This document shows positions 8,752 to 18,046 of a DNA stretch of 64,000 bases, piece by piece (positions within the stretch are counted from its first letter, which is position 1; each line of letters begins with the position of its first letter). This DNA comes from Bacteroidota bacterium (lineage in GTDB: Bacteria; Bacteroidota; Bacteroidia; Flavobacteriales_D; Sanyastnellaceae): contig JAQBTQ010000008.1 in NCBI GenBank assembly GCA_027624855.1, positions 1-64,000 on the forward strand, read 5' to 3'. Position numbers and translations under genes: made by a program. The notes beneath the pieces are model-generated. The model was not told the origin of the DNA and did no database searches. It saw only the letters and a program-made list of their open reading frames with translations.

Positions 8752-9885
8752 TTATTTCGGTGTTTTTACCCAGCCTGGTGAGGGTTCAATATACCGGCAA
8801 ACCCCCGATTTATCAAAGCTCAACGACAGTCCTTCTCGCGCTGGAAGCAGCTGCAGTTCCAGCGTATTTAATTCATCTGGTGCGATCAAATACAGTGACT
8901 CACCGTCTGCAGACAATCCAAATTCAAACGAATTACGCCCTCCTTCGTACCCCAACCAGCATCCCGACTCAGGCAAAATCACCTCGTCAAATTGAAATCC
9001 TGCAGATGAAAGATTGTCCGCAATGCGCCAGTCCTTTAAGGTGCAAGCAGAAGGTCCTGTATTAAAAATTTCGATGTAATCGCCTGAATCATTCTTTGAG
9101 TTCACTTCCGAAACGCGCAGCATTTCTATTCGACAAGGTGGGCACTCAATTTTTGTGCTCTGACGCACGCGCTCACCACTTTTCCAAACGGCAGACGCGG
9201 TTGGACGCTTTCTGGGATTCCAGTCTTGAAGCGTCCAAGTCGTTTTTACTCTGAAGGTATGGCTACGCCAAGGGTCATTTTCATACCATTCATTACCGAA
9301 CAAATACCCCATTTCTATGTCCATACCAGAAGCGAGGGGTCTACCAATGGAGGTCGTCCATCGTTCGCTCCACGATCCCGTTGCCGTTCGGAACACTTCC
9401 CAACTTGCACGTGATTCCCAATGATCATTCCAATCCCAAGAATATCCACATCGCAGCCGAGTCGTTGGCTCCCAGACATTCTTATTAAAACTATCCACTG
9501 AAGTCCACGGCTCATATGCCTCTGTAAGCATCATTCGAACCAATAATTTGCCTGGACCCGCATTCCAATCGCCATTCATCCTGAGTGCCCACCTTCGCCT
9601 TGATAGATAGCCTCCGAACACCTCTTGTCGCTCAGAAAAACGCAACTGACCATTGACATTCCAGTGCTTATTCAAACGGCGTTCAATTGCAAAGTCAACG
9701 AGTCCTTGATCATGCCAACTGAGTCCTTGATTCCATCGGTTTTCCCACTGAACAGACCAAGACCAATCCTTTGCCACCCGCTGCTTTATACCCGTGCCCA
9801 ACCACATTTCGTAATCAGAAAACTGTGCACACGCCATTGCGCTTAGCAGCAATTGAATCCCAACTAAAAAGCCGAACCGATGCAT
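8752..9885 (-). CDS. outer-membrane barrel-like protein fused to a lamin-tail domain
   Basis: The protein has 377 residues with a signal peptide (cleavage likely after AMACA, residue 20). Residues 20-225 look like a DUF2490-type barrel: DYEMWLGTGIKQRVAKDWSW, repeated W/R/Y-rich strands such as WENRWNQGLSWHDQGLVDF and LRCGYSWDWNDHWESRASWEVF. After a linker with CPPCRIEMLRVSEVNS, residues 250-370 match a lamin-tail (LTD) fold: GDYIEIFNTGPSACTLKDWR, then FQFDEVILPESGCWL. Neither part shows catalytic residues. It lacks a clear T9SS sorting domain. It follows the lipoprotein gene by 3 bp and is probably co-transcribed with it. The family assignments are from sequence pattern only. The function is unknown. 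Confidence 0.75.
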   Translation of the reverse strand: MHRFGFLVGIQLLLSAMACAQFSDYEMWLGTGIKQRVAKDWSWSVQWENRWNQGLSWHDQGLVDFAIERRLNKHWNVNGQLRFSERQEVFGGYLSRRRWALRMNGDWNAGPGKLLVRMMLTEAYEPWTSVDSFNKNVWEPTTRLRCGYSWDWNDHWESRASWEVFRTATGSWSERWTTSIGRPLASGMDIEMGYLFGNEWYENDPWRSHTFRVKTTWTLQDWNPRKRPTASAVWKSGERVRQSTKIECPPCRIEMLRVSEVNSKNDSGDYIEIFNTGPSACTLKDWRIADNLSSAGFQFDEVILPESGCWLGYEGGRNSFEFGLSADGESLYLIAPDELNTLELQLLPAREGLSLSFDKSGVCRYIEPSPGWVKTPK

Positions 9886-9888
9886 GGA

Positions 9889-10293
9889 TTAAATGTCCTT
9901 GTAGACCCTCAATGGCTCCAACACCACTTCTTCAACTCCGGATTCAATGGTGAATTCTCTCACAATGGCGATATCTGGAGCGTTATTAAACGGTGGCAAC
10001 GTGTCTTCGCTGTAGACATAAACCGTGTAATCACCAGGGCGTAATCCATAGAATGCAAATTCACCATCGTAATTGGTTTGCACCCGATCATCCGGCCCTA
10101 CCCGGTCTCCATATGTGATGAATACATCTTCATCTGCCGCAGGTGTCACTACGGCACCTGCTGGATTCGTAATCACTACCCTGTGCTCCATCTCAACCAT
10201 GCCCCGAACGGCTGCAACACCTCCTTCACCTGCTGTTCGTGTGCACCCACAAAAGGCAACAATGGTTAAAACCATGAACATTCGCTTTTCCAT
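9889..10293 (-). CDS. small lipoprotein with carboxypeptidase-regulatory-like domain
   Basis: The protein has 134 residues from the ATG at 10293. Upstream in-frame codons give an unconvincing N-terminus, whereas MEKRMFMVLTIVAFCGC is a lipoprotein signal with the acylated cysteine probably at residue 17. The rest resembles a small Ig-like CarboxypepD_reg/transthyretin-like fold: RVQTNYDGEFAFYGLRPGDYTVYVYSED. Such domains are non-enzymatic and common in Bacteroidota envelope proteins. It lies directly upstream of the barrel/lamin-tail gene (3-bp gap) and divergent from tdk. A joint envelope role with the barrel protein is an inference. Confidence 0.8.
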   Translation of the reverse strand: MEKRMFMVLTIVAFCGCTRTAGEGGVAAVRGMVEMEHRVVITNPAGAVVTPAADEDVFITYGDRVGPDDRVQTNYDGEFAFYGLRPGDYTVYVYSEDTLPPFNNAPDIAIVREFTIESGVEEVVLEPLRVYKDI

Positions 10294-10350
10294 GAATGCG
10301 TTGTTTTTAAATTGATGATCGTTCTTGTGCCTGCAAAGTAGGGACTGAAT

Positions 10351-10358
10351 TAATTTCG
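10351..10358 (+). promoter_or_regulatory. promoter core TAATTTCG of tdk
   Basis: A TAnnTTCG variant of the Bacteroidota -7 element, 24 nt before the tdk ATG. The same TTCG variant occurs before rplM, the gene at 36148 and the gene at 41308. Confidence 0.4.
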
Positions 10359-10382
10359 AGCAGCAAAAAACTCCGCAATCCA

Positions 10383-11006
10383 ATGGTCCCTCACGAAGAA
10401 CATGCTCCCCTCCAACATACCGGACTCGGTGAAGGCCGCATTGAAGTCGTTTGCGGACCCATGTTTTCTGGTAAAACTGAAGAACTATTGAGGCGGGTAA
10501 GGCGGGCAAAAATTGCGCATCAACCTACCGTTATTTTCAAGCCTGCAACAGATACACGCTACAACAAAGACCAAGTCACTTCCCATGACGCGAATGCTCT
10601 TCCGTCAGTGACCGTCGACTCGAGTGAGGCCATTTTGAAACACCTTAGCTCATTACCACGACCGGTTACATTGGTTGCCATTGATGAGGCACAATTTTTC
10701 GACGCTGGATTACCAAATGTTTGTGAGACCCTTGCAAATCATGGCATTCGAGTAATCGCAGCAGGGTTGGATTTGGATTTTAAAGGGGTCCCTTTCGGAT
10801 GCATGCCTATGCTATTGGCTCTAGCAGAAGAGGTCACCAAACTTCATGCTGTGTGCATGGAAACCGGAAGACCTGCGCATTTCTCCCACCGCATCGCAGG
10901 GGGAGACAGCACCGTTGAAATTGGCGAAAAGGACTTGTACATCCCCTTGACTAGACAGGCCTTCGTGGAAGCGAGAAAACCAAAATCAGATCCAACCTCA
11001 TCATGA
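10383..11006 (+). CDS. tdk: thymidine kinase (type II)
   Basis: This 207-residue cytosolic enzyme phosphorylates thymidine with ATP in the salvage pathway. The P-loop GPMFSGKTEELLRR is near residue 27, VAIDEAQFF carries the catalytic Glu, and AAGLDLDFKGVPFG is the family core. The lasso region HAVCMETGRPAHFSHRIAGG replaces the usual CxxC with CxxT, and the usual second CxxC near the C-terminus reads LTRQ, so the structural zinc site of canonical type II kinases is absent. I believe this is shared by many Bacteroidota enzymes. The stop overlaps the murF-alr start by 4 bp. Confidence 0.95.
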   Translation: MVPHEEHAPLQHTGLGEGRIEVVCGPMFSGKTEELLRRVRRAKIAHQPTVIFKPATDTRYNKDQVTSHDANALPSVTVDSSEAILKHLSSLPRPVTLVAIDEAQFFDAGLPNVCETLANHGIRVIAAGLDLDFKGVPFGCMPMLLALAEEVTKLHAVCMETGRPAHFSHRIAGGDSTVEIGEKDLYIPLTRQAFVEARKPKSDPTSS

Positions 11007-13489
11007 ATGCTGGTGCCTGGAGAGATTGGATTATACGTTCGAGCGAAATGGCGTCGTATCAATGCGTTCGCCGCGCTAATGAGACTCCTGCGAATGAGCA
11101 CCTTTTTGTCACCCAAGATTCAAGGGAACTGGTCCACGCTGCTTCATCATTAAAAGCATTCATTGCCCTTCAAGGAAGTTGGCATAACGGGCATGACTTC
11201 ATCGAAGAGGCTTACGCCAATGGTGCACGGTACTTCATCATAGAGAGCGGAACAACCACTCCAGATTGGGAAGATGCTGATGTGCTCTGGTGCCCAAATA
11301 CGTTGGAGGCTTGGCAATCGCTTGCTCAACACTGGAGGCAAACGTGCGATGCATCCATACTTGCCATCACCGGAAGCAATGGAAAAACAACGGTCAAAGA
11401 ATGGTTGCTCCAGTTTTTTTCTGCAGAATCTGATGTTTTCGGAAGCCCCAGAAGTTACAACAGTCAAATAGGTGTTCCATTGGCTTTAGGTGAACTCCGG
11501 CCACATCACAAACTGGGCGTTTTTGAGGCGGGAATTTCGGAGCCTGGAGAAATGCAAAACCTTCAATCATGCCTCCTCCCCGAATTTGGAGTACTCACCC
11601 ATATTGGTGATGCTCATTTGGAAAATTTTGACACCCAAAATGATTTGATGGTCGAAAAGCTCACCCTTTTCCAATCTTGCCAATGGGTCGCTATGCCACA
11701 TGGATTGGAGGCAGCAAGAGTCCATCTTGAACAATCCGGTATCACCGTCTATTCATGGGGTGAAGAGCCAGATGCAACATTAAGGGTACAAAGCCGGCCT
11801 CATGCAAATGGAAGAAACATAGAGGCTCATTGGCAAGGCAAGACCCATGCGTGGAATTTGGGGATTTCTGGAGAAATCGCCTTCCGAAACGCAATGACCG
11901 CAGCGCTGACCGGACTATTACTGGATCGTTCTGCCGAGGACATCGCTGAGGGATTAACCCAATTCAATGACCTAGATCATCGCATGCAGCGGATTAGAAA
12001 ATCAGATGGCCGATGGATTCTTTCCGATGCCTATACCAATGATTGGGATGCGCTTCAACTGGCATTAATGGATTTAGGTCGCATCCCCGATGACGCTTCA
12101 AAAGCTGCAATCATTGGCCCCATTTCTGGCATGAGAGCTGGAGATGAACAACGATTGATTCCGTTGATAGAAAACGCGGAAATTGATGTGGTATGGCTCG
12201 TCGGTTCAACATGGGGAGAGATCAAACCATCCGCAAATTGGCGTCATTTTGATACGATTGAAAAGGCCCTTGAAACCCTCCATTCGAAACCCGGCTCATT
12301 TGCAGATTTCCATGTTTTGGTGAAAGGTCCACGAGCAGGTCGTTACAATCGGATCACGGACTTATTAAGTGAGCAGGGCAATGCGACCAATCTGGTGCTG
12401 GATCTTGAAGCTTACACCCACAATCTCCGATTGATTCGTGAATACACCCGTTCTCATTGCGCCTCCAAAACGGATGTTCTGGCCGTTATAAAAGCCTCGG
12501 GATATGGAACCAATGCTGCTGCTATGGCAAGGGTTCTGCAATTTCATCGGGTGCCATTGGTCGCTGTTGCTTGCGCTGAAGAAGGCATAGAACTCAGAAA
12601 ACACGGCATTTCGATGCGAATCCTAGTGTTGAACCCGACTTCTGTTACCCTTACCGCTTTGATCGCACATCGACTCGAACCCACCATCCACAACATTGAT
12701 CAATTCAATGATTTGGTTCAATCGTTGGAGTCGAATGACATCGCAAGCTCTTGGCCCATTCATCTCAAGGTGGATAGTGGTATGCATCGGCTTGGATTCG
12801 CGCCAGAAGATTGTGCAACGATGCTCGAAATCGTCCAGCACCCTCGGGTACAGGTCGAATCGGTTTTTAGTCATTTGGCGGGCGCCGAAGACCCACGGCT
12901 TGACGAGCGCACCAAAAATCAATTGCGCAAATTCAATGAGGCACTGGGTGTTCTCAGAGAGGTTCGTCCTCAACTCAAGTCCCATATTTTGAATACATCG
13001 GGATTGATTCGTTTCCCAGAAGAAGCTGGTGATTACGTGCGCGTTGGTATCGGATTGTTGGGGGTGCAGCCCACCCCCTCAGCGCCATTGCCTCTTGAAC
13101 CGGTTGTGCGGTTTTTGACCTCCATCTCTTCTCTCCATAAAATCCCCGCAAACGAAGGAGTGGGCTATGGATTGGAAGATGCCTCGGATCATGAGCGCAT
13201 TTTGGCCACTTTGCCTGTAGGATATGCCGATGGGTTCCCTAGAAACCTTTCAAACGGCAAAGGGAATGTTATCATCCATGGCCAAAAAGCGCGGGTGGTA
13301 GGAAAAGTTTGCATGGATATGGTCATGGTCGACGTGACCCATCTTTCACCTCTGAACATCGGAACACCGGTTGAGATTTTTGGGAAAACCCAGCGAATAG
13401 AAAGCTTCGCAAAGGATGCAGAAACCATCCCATATGAGATTCTCACCAGAATCCCGCATCGCGTGATTCGCACGCAATCCGGCAATTGA
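11003..13489 (+). CDS. murF-alr: bifunctional UDP-MurNAc-tripeptide:D-Ala-D-Ala ligase / alanine racemase
   Basis: An 828-residue fusion typical of Bacteroidota. Residues 1-450 are a Mur ligase: AITGSNGKTTVKEWL is the ATP P-loop near residue 123, followed by NSQIGVPLALGEL, FEAGISEPGEM, HIGDAHLENF and the C-terminal SDAYTNDW. It adds D-Ala-D-Ala to the peptidoglycan precursor. Residues 455-828 are a PLP-dependent alanine racemase. VIKASGYGTNAAAMA holds the PLP lysine near residue 497, with VDSGMHRLGF, then VGYGLEDASDHERILATLPVGYADG, and CMDMVMVDVTHL downstream. The fusion couples D-Ala supply to its use. The start overlaps tdk (ATGA). It converges on the RND gene with a 6-bp gap. Confidence 0.96.
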   Translation: MNAGAWRDWIIRSSEMASYQCVRRANETPANEHLFVTQDSRELVHAASSLKAFIALQGSWHNGHDFIEEAYANGARYFIIESGTTTPDWEDADVLWCPNTLEAWQSLAQHWRQTCDASILAITGSNGKTTVKEWLLQFFSAESDVFGSPRSYNSQIGVPLALGELRPHHKLGVFEAGISEPGEMQNLQSCLLPEFGVLTHIGDAHLENFDTQNDLMVEKLTLFQSCQWVAMPHGLEAARVHLEQSGITVYSWGEEPDATLRVQSRPHANGRNIEAHWQGKTHAWNLGISGEIAFRNAMTAALTGLLLDRSAEDIAEGLTQFNDLDHRMQRIRKSDGRWILSDAYTNDWDALQLALMDLGRIPDDASKAAIIGPISGMRAGDEQRLIPLIENAEIDVVWLVGSTWGEIKPSANWRHFDTIEKALETLHSKPGSFADFHVLVKGPRAGRYNRITDLLSEQGNATNLVLDLEAYTHNLRLIREYTRSHCASKTDVLAVIKASGYGTNAAAMARVLQFHRVPLVAVACAEEGIELRKHGISMRILVLNPTSVTLTALIAHRLEPTIHNIDQFNDLVQSLESNDIASSWPIHLKVDSGMHRLGFAPEDCATMLEIVQHPRVQVESVFSHLAGAEDPRLDERTKNQLRKFNEALGVLREVRPQLKSHILNTSGLIRFPEEAGDYVRVGIGLLGVQPTPSAPLPLEPVVRFLTSISSLHKIPANEGVGYGLEDASDHERILATLPVGYADGFPRNLSNGKGNVIIHGQKARVVGKVCMDMVMVDVTHLSPLNIGTPVEIFGKTQRIESFAKDAETIPYEILTRIPHRVIRTQSGN

Positions 13490-13495
13490 TCGGTA

Positions 13496-16400
13496 TTAAA
13501 CGGATTGTTTCAAGAAATACTTGTACTGCATTCTGGTTATCCACCAATACATGACCGGCACAATGATCAAGGTGAGGAATGTAGCAAAGGTCAAACCATA
13601 AATAATTGCCCAGCTCATGGGTTTCCAAAAGACGTTGTTGTCCCCTCCGATATAAATATGCGGATCGTATTCTGTGACCAGGGAAACAAAATCAATGTTC
13701 AGTCCAATGGCAAGTGGCAAAAGCCCAAGAACCGTGGTAATTGCCGTGAGCAAAACCGGTCGCAATCGTGTTCGACCACCCGCGACAATCGATTCAACCA
13801 CTTCACTAAAGCCCAGTCGTTCTTTTTCCCCAAGTTCTTTTCGCTTTCGCTCGCGAATTAAATCGGTGTAATCAATGAGTACGATGGCGTTATTCACCAC
13901 CACCCCGGCCAATGAAATGATCCCAATCATCGTCATGATGATCACAAAGTCCATTTGGAAAATGACCAATCCAAGCAAAACACCAATGAGGCTGAAGAAC
14001 ACACTAAAACCAATAATGAACGGCGTCGTGATGGAGTTGAATTGTGCAACTATGATGAGAATGATTAAGAAAAGCGCTAGGAGCAACGCTTGGGACAAGA
14101 AGGCCAATTCTTTTTCTTGCTCCTCTTGCTGCCCCGTGAATGCATACTTGACCCCCTGAGGCACCTCAAACGATTCGAGTGCCAACTTCATGTCTTGAAC
14201 AATCTCATTGGCATTCGCTCCTTCCAACACATTAGAGCTCAGTGTAATCAAACGATCCAAATCCTTACGTTTGACGCTACTAAATGTGGTACTCCGCTCA
14301 GCAGTCGCAACCGCACTAATGGGAACTTCTTTGATTTGACCATCCGATGCGCTTCGGAAAATCACCTTTTGATTCATCAATGCATCAACGTTGTTTCGAG
14401 CCGATTCCTCAAATCGAAGATTGATTGGGTAATCGTCCTCGCCGTCTTTAAACGAACTCACCTCACGGCCGAACAATGCCGTTCGAATGGTGTATCCGAT
14501 GTTTTGAGTTGATAACCCGTACCGCCTTGCTTTTTCTCGGTCGATGGTGATGGGCAGCTCCGGCTTTCGCTTATCGACATCAATTTTTAATTCTTCAACC
14601 CCTTCAAAATCCAATCCCCTCAGGTATTGACGCATCTCATTGGCTGCAACCAATAGTTCATCGTAGTCTTCCCCCCGCAACTCAATGTTGATTGGTGGAC
14701 CTTGTGGCGGCCCGTCTGAATTCTTTGTGACAATCACTTCAGCTTCCGGGTAACCACTTAAACGATCTCGAACTGCATTCAATACATCCCGCGTTGACTG
14801 CCCCCTGCGTTCCTGGAATTTGACAAAGTTCACGACGATCCGCGCTTTGTGCGGCGTGTTGCCCAAAGCCGGACCTTCCTGTGGATCCGTGGTTCCATTA
14901 CCAACTTGCCCAATCACCGAATTCACCATGTACGATTCAAGCTCTCCCGTGATCTGGTTGGGTCGCTTAAACTGATCGTCGTTTAAGACCTCTAACACCG
15001 ACAATTCAATCTCCTTCGTAATGCGATTGGTTTCTTCAATGTCTGTTCCGATGGGTTTCGAAATGAAGATGTTGAGGTACTGCGGTTCATTGCTCGGGAA
15101 AAACTCCACTTTCGGAGGAAAGAATCCCAAAAGCACAAAAGCCAGTACCATCAAACCGGCAGTACCAAAAAAGAAGAACCACGGGCGGCGTTTTGCTAAG
15201 GCAAACCTCAAAAACCGCTCGTAACCGCGCTCCAATCGGGGTAAAAAGCGATTTTGGAAGGCATTGCTTGCGGGATTCAAAACCAAACTATTCAGCAAAG
15301 TGAGCGCACCAGCAATGATGAAGATGTTGCCAATGGCCGTCATTCCAAGCATAAGAAACAACCCCCCAAAAATGCCAAAGCTCACAAAGACGCGAATGGA
15401 TCTTCGGCGATTGACCGCCTCTTCGCCTACCCGCATGAAAACCGATGTAAGCACAGGATTGATAACAAGGGCAACAAACAATGATGAACTCAATACAACG
15501 ATCAATGTGATGGGCAGGTACTTCATGAATTCACCAATGATCCCCGGCCAGATAGCCAAAGGCAAGAACGCCGCCAATGTTGTTGCGGTTGACGCGATGA
15601 TGGGCCATGCTACTTCGCCCACACCTTGCTTTGCTGCAACTAAAGCCGATTTGCCCTCATCCATCAGCCGATATATGTTCTCGACGACAACAATGCCGTT
15701 GTCTACCAACATCCCCAAGGCAAGAACCAAAGAGAAAAGGACCATCACGTTAAACGTGATTCCCAATGCACTTAAAATCATGAAGGACATGAACATAGAC
15801 AGTGGGATTGCCACCCCGACGAACAGCGCATTTCTCAAGCCTAGGAAAAACAACAATACCCCCACCACAAGCAGTACGCCGAAGATGATCGAGTTTTGGA
15901 GTTCCTCCACCTGCGTTCGGGTTTGATCCGATTGGTCATTTGTGATACTCACATTGAGATTCGTGGGCAAATAACTTTCACGGGCATCTGCAATAACCGC
16001 ATTGATTCCATCCGAGGCCGCAATTAGATTTTCGCCAGCTCGTTTAATGATGTCTAATGAAACAACCGGTTTGGTGTACTCCCGGGCGTAACTGGTTTTT
16101 TCTTGCTCTACAAAACGAACCGTCGCGACGTCCCTCAAATACACCGGCGCGTTCTTTTCGCTTTTGACAATAACATTTTCAATGTCCGCAACAGATTGAA
16201 AATCGCCCACGACCTGAACCGTTCTACGGAAATTATCGACCAGCAAATCACCGCCAGAGATGGTTACGTTTTCTTGTGCAATGGCGCCTGAGATGTCATT
16301 GAAACTCACCTGCATCGCTTCGGCTCGCAAGTGGTCCACTACGATTTCAACCTCCTTGTCCATGACCCCGCGGATATCCACTTTTGAAATTTCTGGAAGC

Positions 16401-16951
16401 TCCTCGATTTCTTCCTCCAATCGCTCCGCGTACCGTTTCAATTCGTCCAAACTGTAATCGCCAGATAAATTCACATTCATCACAGGCAACAACTCGGTAA
16501 AATTCAATTCAAATACGTTGGGGTCCGCTGGCAAATCATCCGGAAATTCCGGGTCTGCCTTGGCCTTATCCACCGCATCCTTCACTTTGCGCAATGCCTC
16601 ATCTGGGGTCACATCGAAGTTGAATTTTACATCAATTGAACTGTACCCTTGTATCGAAGTGGACGAGATTTCATCAATGCCCGTGATGGTATTGATCTCG
16701 CGTTCCAACGGCCGAGTGATCAGTTTTTCAATGTTGGTTGGGCTGTTGCCTGGGTACGGTGTTCCAACGAAAATTTCAGGAATCACAACTTCCGGAAAAC
16801 TCTCTTTCGGAACCGTGATGTAGCTGTACAGCCCGCTCATCGTGATGATGGCGATTAGCACAAACACCGTGGTTCGGTTCATGACGCTCCATGAACTCAA
16901 GCCAAACTCTCGATTTCCGCTATTCTCAATGTTACTTGACATGTTGTTCAA
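13496..16951 (-). CDS. RND-superfamily efflux pump, inner-membrane subunit
   Basis: The protein has 1151 residues and matches the AcrB/CusA-type layout: a first membrane helix (VFVLIAIITMSGLYSYITVP), a large periplasmic porter loop, a cluster of helices 2-6 near residues 350-540, a second periplasmic loop, then helices 8-12. The conserved helix-4 stretch FSLVLALGMLVDNGIVVVENIYRL carries the Asp of the proton relay. FPEVVIPEIFVGTPYPGNSP is the usual opening of the first porter domain. It exports drugs, metals or lipophilic compounds by proton antiport. The substrate is not readable. It overlaps the adaptor gene by 4 bp and is the last gene of the TetR-TolC-adaptor-pump operon. Confidence 0.95.
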   Translation of the reverse strand: MNNMSSNIENSGNREFGLSSWSVMNRTTVFVLIAIITMSGLYSYITVPKESFPEVVIPEIFVGTPYPGNSPTNIEKLITRPLEREINTITGIDEISSTSIQGYSSIDVKFNFDVTPDEALRKVKDAVDKAKADPEFPDDLPADPNVFELNFTELLPVMNVNLSGDYSLDELKRYAERLEEEIEELPEISKVDIRGVMDKEVEIVVDHLRAEAMQVSFNDISGAIAQENVTISGGDLLVDNFRRTVQVVGDFQSVADIENVIVKSEKNAPVYLRDVATVRFVEQEKTSYAREYTKPVVSLDIIKRAGENLIAASDGINAVIADARESYLPTNLNVSITNDQSDQTRTQVEELQNSIIFGVLLVVGVLLFFLGLRNALFVGVAIPLSMFMSFMILSALGITFNVMVLFSLVLALGMLVDNGIVVVENIYRLMDEGKSALVAAKQGVGEVAWPIIASTATTLAAFLPLAIWPGIIGEFMKYLPITLIVVLSSSLFVALVINPVLTSVFMRVGEEAVNRRRSIRVFVSFGIFGGLFLMLGMTAIGNIFIIAGALTLLNSLVLNPASNAFQNRFLPRLERGYERFLRFALAKRRPWFFFFGTAGLMVLAFVLLGFFPPKVEFFPSNEPQYLNIFISKPIGTDIEETNRITKEIELSVLEVLNDDQFKRPNQITGELESYMVNSVIGQVGNGTTDPQEGPALGNTPHKARIVVNFVKFQERRGQSTRDVLNAVRDRLSGYPEAEVIVTKNSDGPPQGPPINIELRGEDYDELLVAANEMRQYLRGLDFEGVEELKIDVDKRKPELPITIDREKARRYGLSTQNIGYTIRTALFGREVSSFKDGEDDYPINLRFEESARNNVDALMNQKVIFRSASDGQIKEVPISAVATAERSTTFSSVKRKDLDRLITLSSNVLEGANANEIVQDMKLALESFEVPQGVKYAFTGQQEEQEKELAFLSQALLLALFLIILIIVAQFNSITTPFIIGFSVFFSLIGVLLGLVIFQMDFVIIMTMIGIISLAGVVVNNAIVLIDYTDLIRERKRKELGEKERLGFSEVVESIVAGGRTRLRPVLLTAITTVLGLLPLAIGLNIDFVSLVTEYDPHIYIGGDNNVFWKPMSWAIIYGLTFATFLTLIIVPVMYWWITRMQYKYFLKQSV

Positions 16952-18024
16952 TTTGCCTGAATGCTCACCTCTTGACCAACGACGACTCGGGTTGCTCCTT
17001 TTGAAATCACCTCATCGCCGATGCGCAGTCCAGATTCAATTAATATCAAATCCCCAGAACCCACACCACTTTTCAGTATGCGCTTTTCGACCGTTCTCTC
17101 TGACCCTTTGCCCACAGCTACAAAAACGAAATCTTCACCATTCATGTCTTGTTGAATCAATGAGCTCGGGAGCGCGATTGCTCCCTTTAGATTCAAATCT
17201 TCCAACCATACACTGGTGTACATATTAGGCAGGAAACCTGTTCCATTTGGCAGCGGTAAAGTGATCTCAAGCGTCCGATTTGCAGGATTGATGTATTGAC
17301 CCACACGACCCACTTTGGTCTGAATGGTATCAACACCGCTAACCACTACTTCAGCTGGCATTCCTTCTTTGAGGCGACCGGCATAGTGATCGCTCACCAT
17401 AGCACGAACCTTCATGTCGCTGAGGTTTACAATGCGGACGAGCGGCATAGCAGGAGAGGCAAGTTCACCAACCTTGGCCATACACCGATCCACCACGCCT
17501 GAAAAGGGAGCCCGAACAACCGCCATATCCTTTTGCTCAAGCAACGTTGCCATGGATCGTTGCAATCCCTCATATTGGGTTTTTGCCTGAAGAAATTCAA
17601 TTTCAGAACCGATTTTTTGCTTCCATAACTCCTCTTGTCTTTCGAACACCACTTTTGCGAGATCCAACTGAAGCTGAATTTCGGCCATCGATTTATCGAT
17701 GACATCGGTGTCAATTTTTACAAGCGCCGCCCCTTTTCGCACTTCGTCCCCTTCTCGCACGAGCACCGATTCAATCGCACCAGCAAATTCAGCTGTAAGA
17801 AGCGCATTGCGGTCTGTTTCAATGTTCCCCTGAACAGAAAAGCGATGTGTAAATGGTTGCGGTTGGATAGGCAAAACCTCAACTGCAAACTTTGACTGTT
17901 CGGTTTCGACGGGTTCTTCCACGTCCGTTGCTTCTGGGGCTCCACACCCAAACAAACCCAAGGTTAAGAGATACGCGAATGGGATCAAGGCTGCTGATCT
18001 GCGCATGGTGTTGAATTTATTCAT
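16948..18024 (-). CDS. RND periplasmic adaptor (membrane fusion) lipoprotein
   Basis: The protein has 358 residues. A lipoprotein signal ends LLTLGLFGC (Cys about residue 27). Then come a lipoyl half-motif (AEFAGAIESVLVREGDEVRKGAALVKID), a coiled-coil hairpin (residues about 100-155), the second lipoyl half (VRAPFSGVVDRCMAKVGELA), a beta-barrel and a membrane-proximal domain. It bridges the inner-membrane pump and the TolC channel. It lies 22 bp after the TolC gene and overlaps the pump gene by 4 bp (ATGA), so stoichiometric expression is likely. Residues 29-45 are Glu/Val/Thr-rich, a typical linker after the lipid anchor. Confidence 0.95.
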   Translation of the reverse strand: MNKFNTMRRSAALIPFAYLLTLGLFGCGAPEATDVEEPVETEQSKFAVEVLPIQPQPFTHRFSVQGNIETDRNALLTAEFAGAIESVLVREGDEVRKGAALVKIDTDVIDKSMAEIQLQLDLAKVVFERQEELWKQKIGSEIEFLQAKTQYEGLQRSMATLLEQKDMAVVRAPFSGVVDRCMAKVGELASPAMPLVRIVNLSDMKVRAMVSDHYAGRLKEGMPAEVVVSGVDTIQTKVGRVGQYINPANRTLEITLPLPNGTGFLPNMYTSVWLEDLNLKGAIALPSSLIQQDMNGEDFVFVAVGKGSERTVEKRILKSGVGSGDLILIESGLRIGDEVISKGATRVVVGQEVSIQAN

Positions 18025-18046
18025 TGCTTTAGGCTACTATCTGTGT

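Noticed and set aside
15264-15926. 220-codon open frame on the plus strand
   Set aside because: Antisense to the RND pump; its Thr/Met/Asn-rich low-complexity translation is what reversed hydrophobic codons give.
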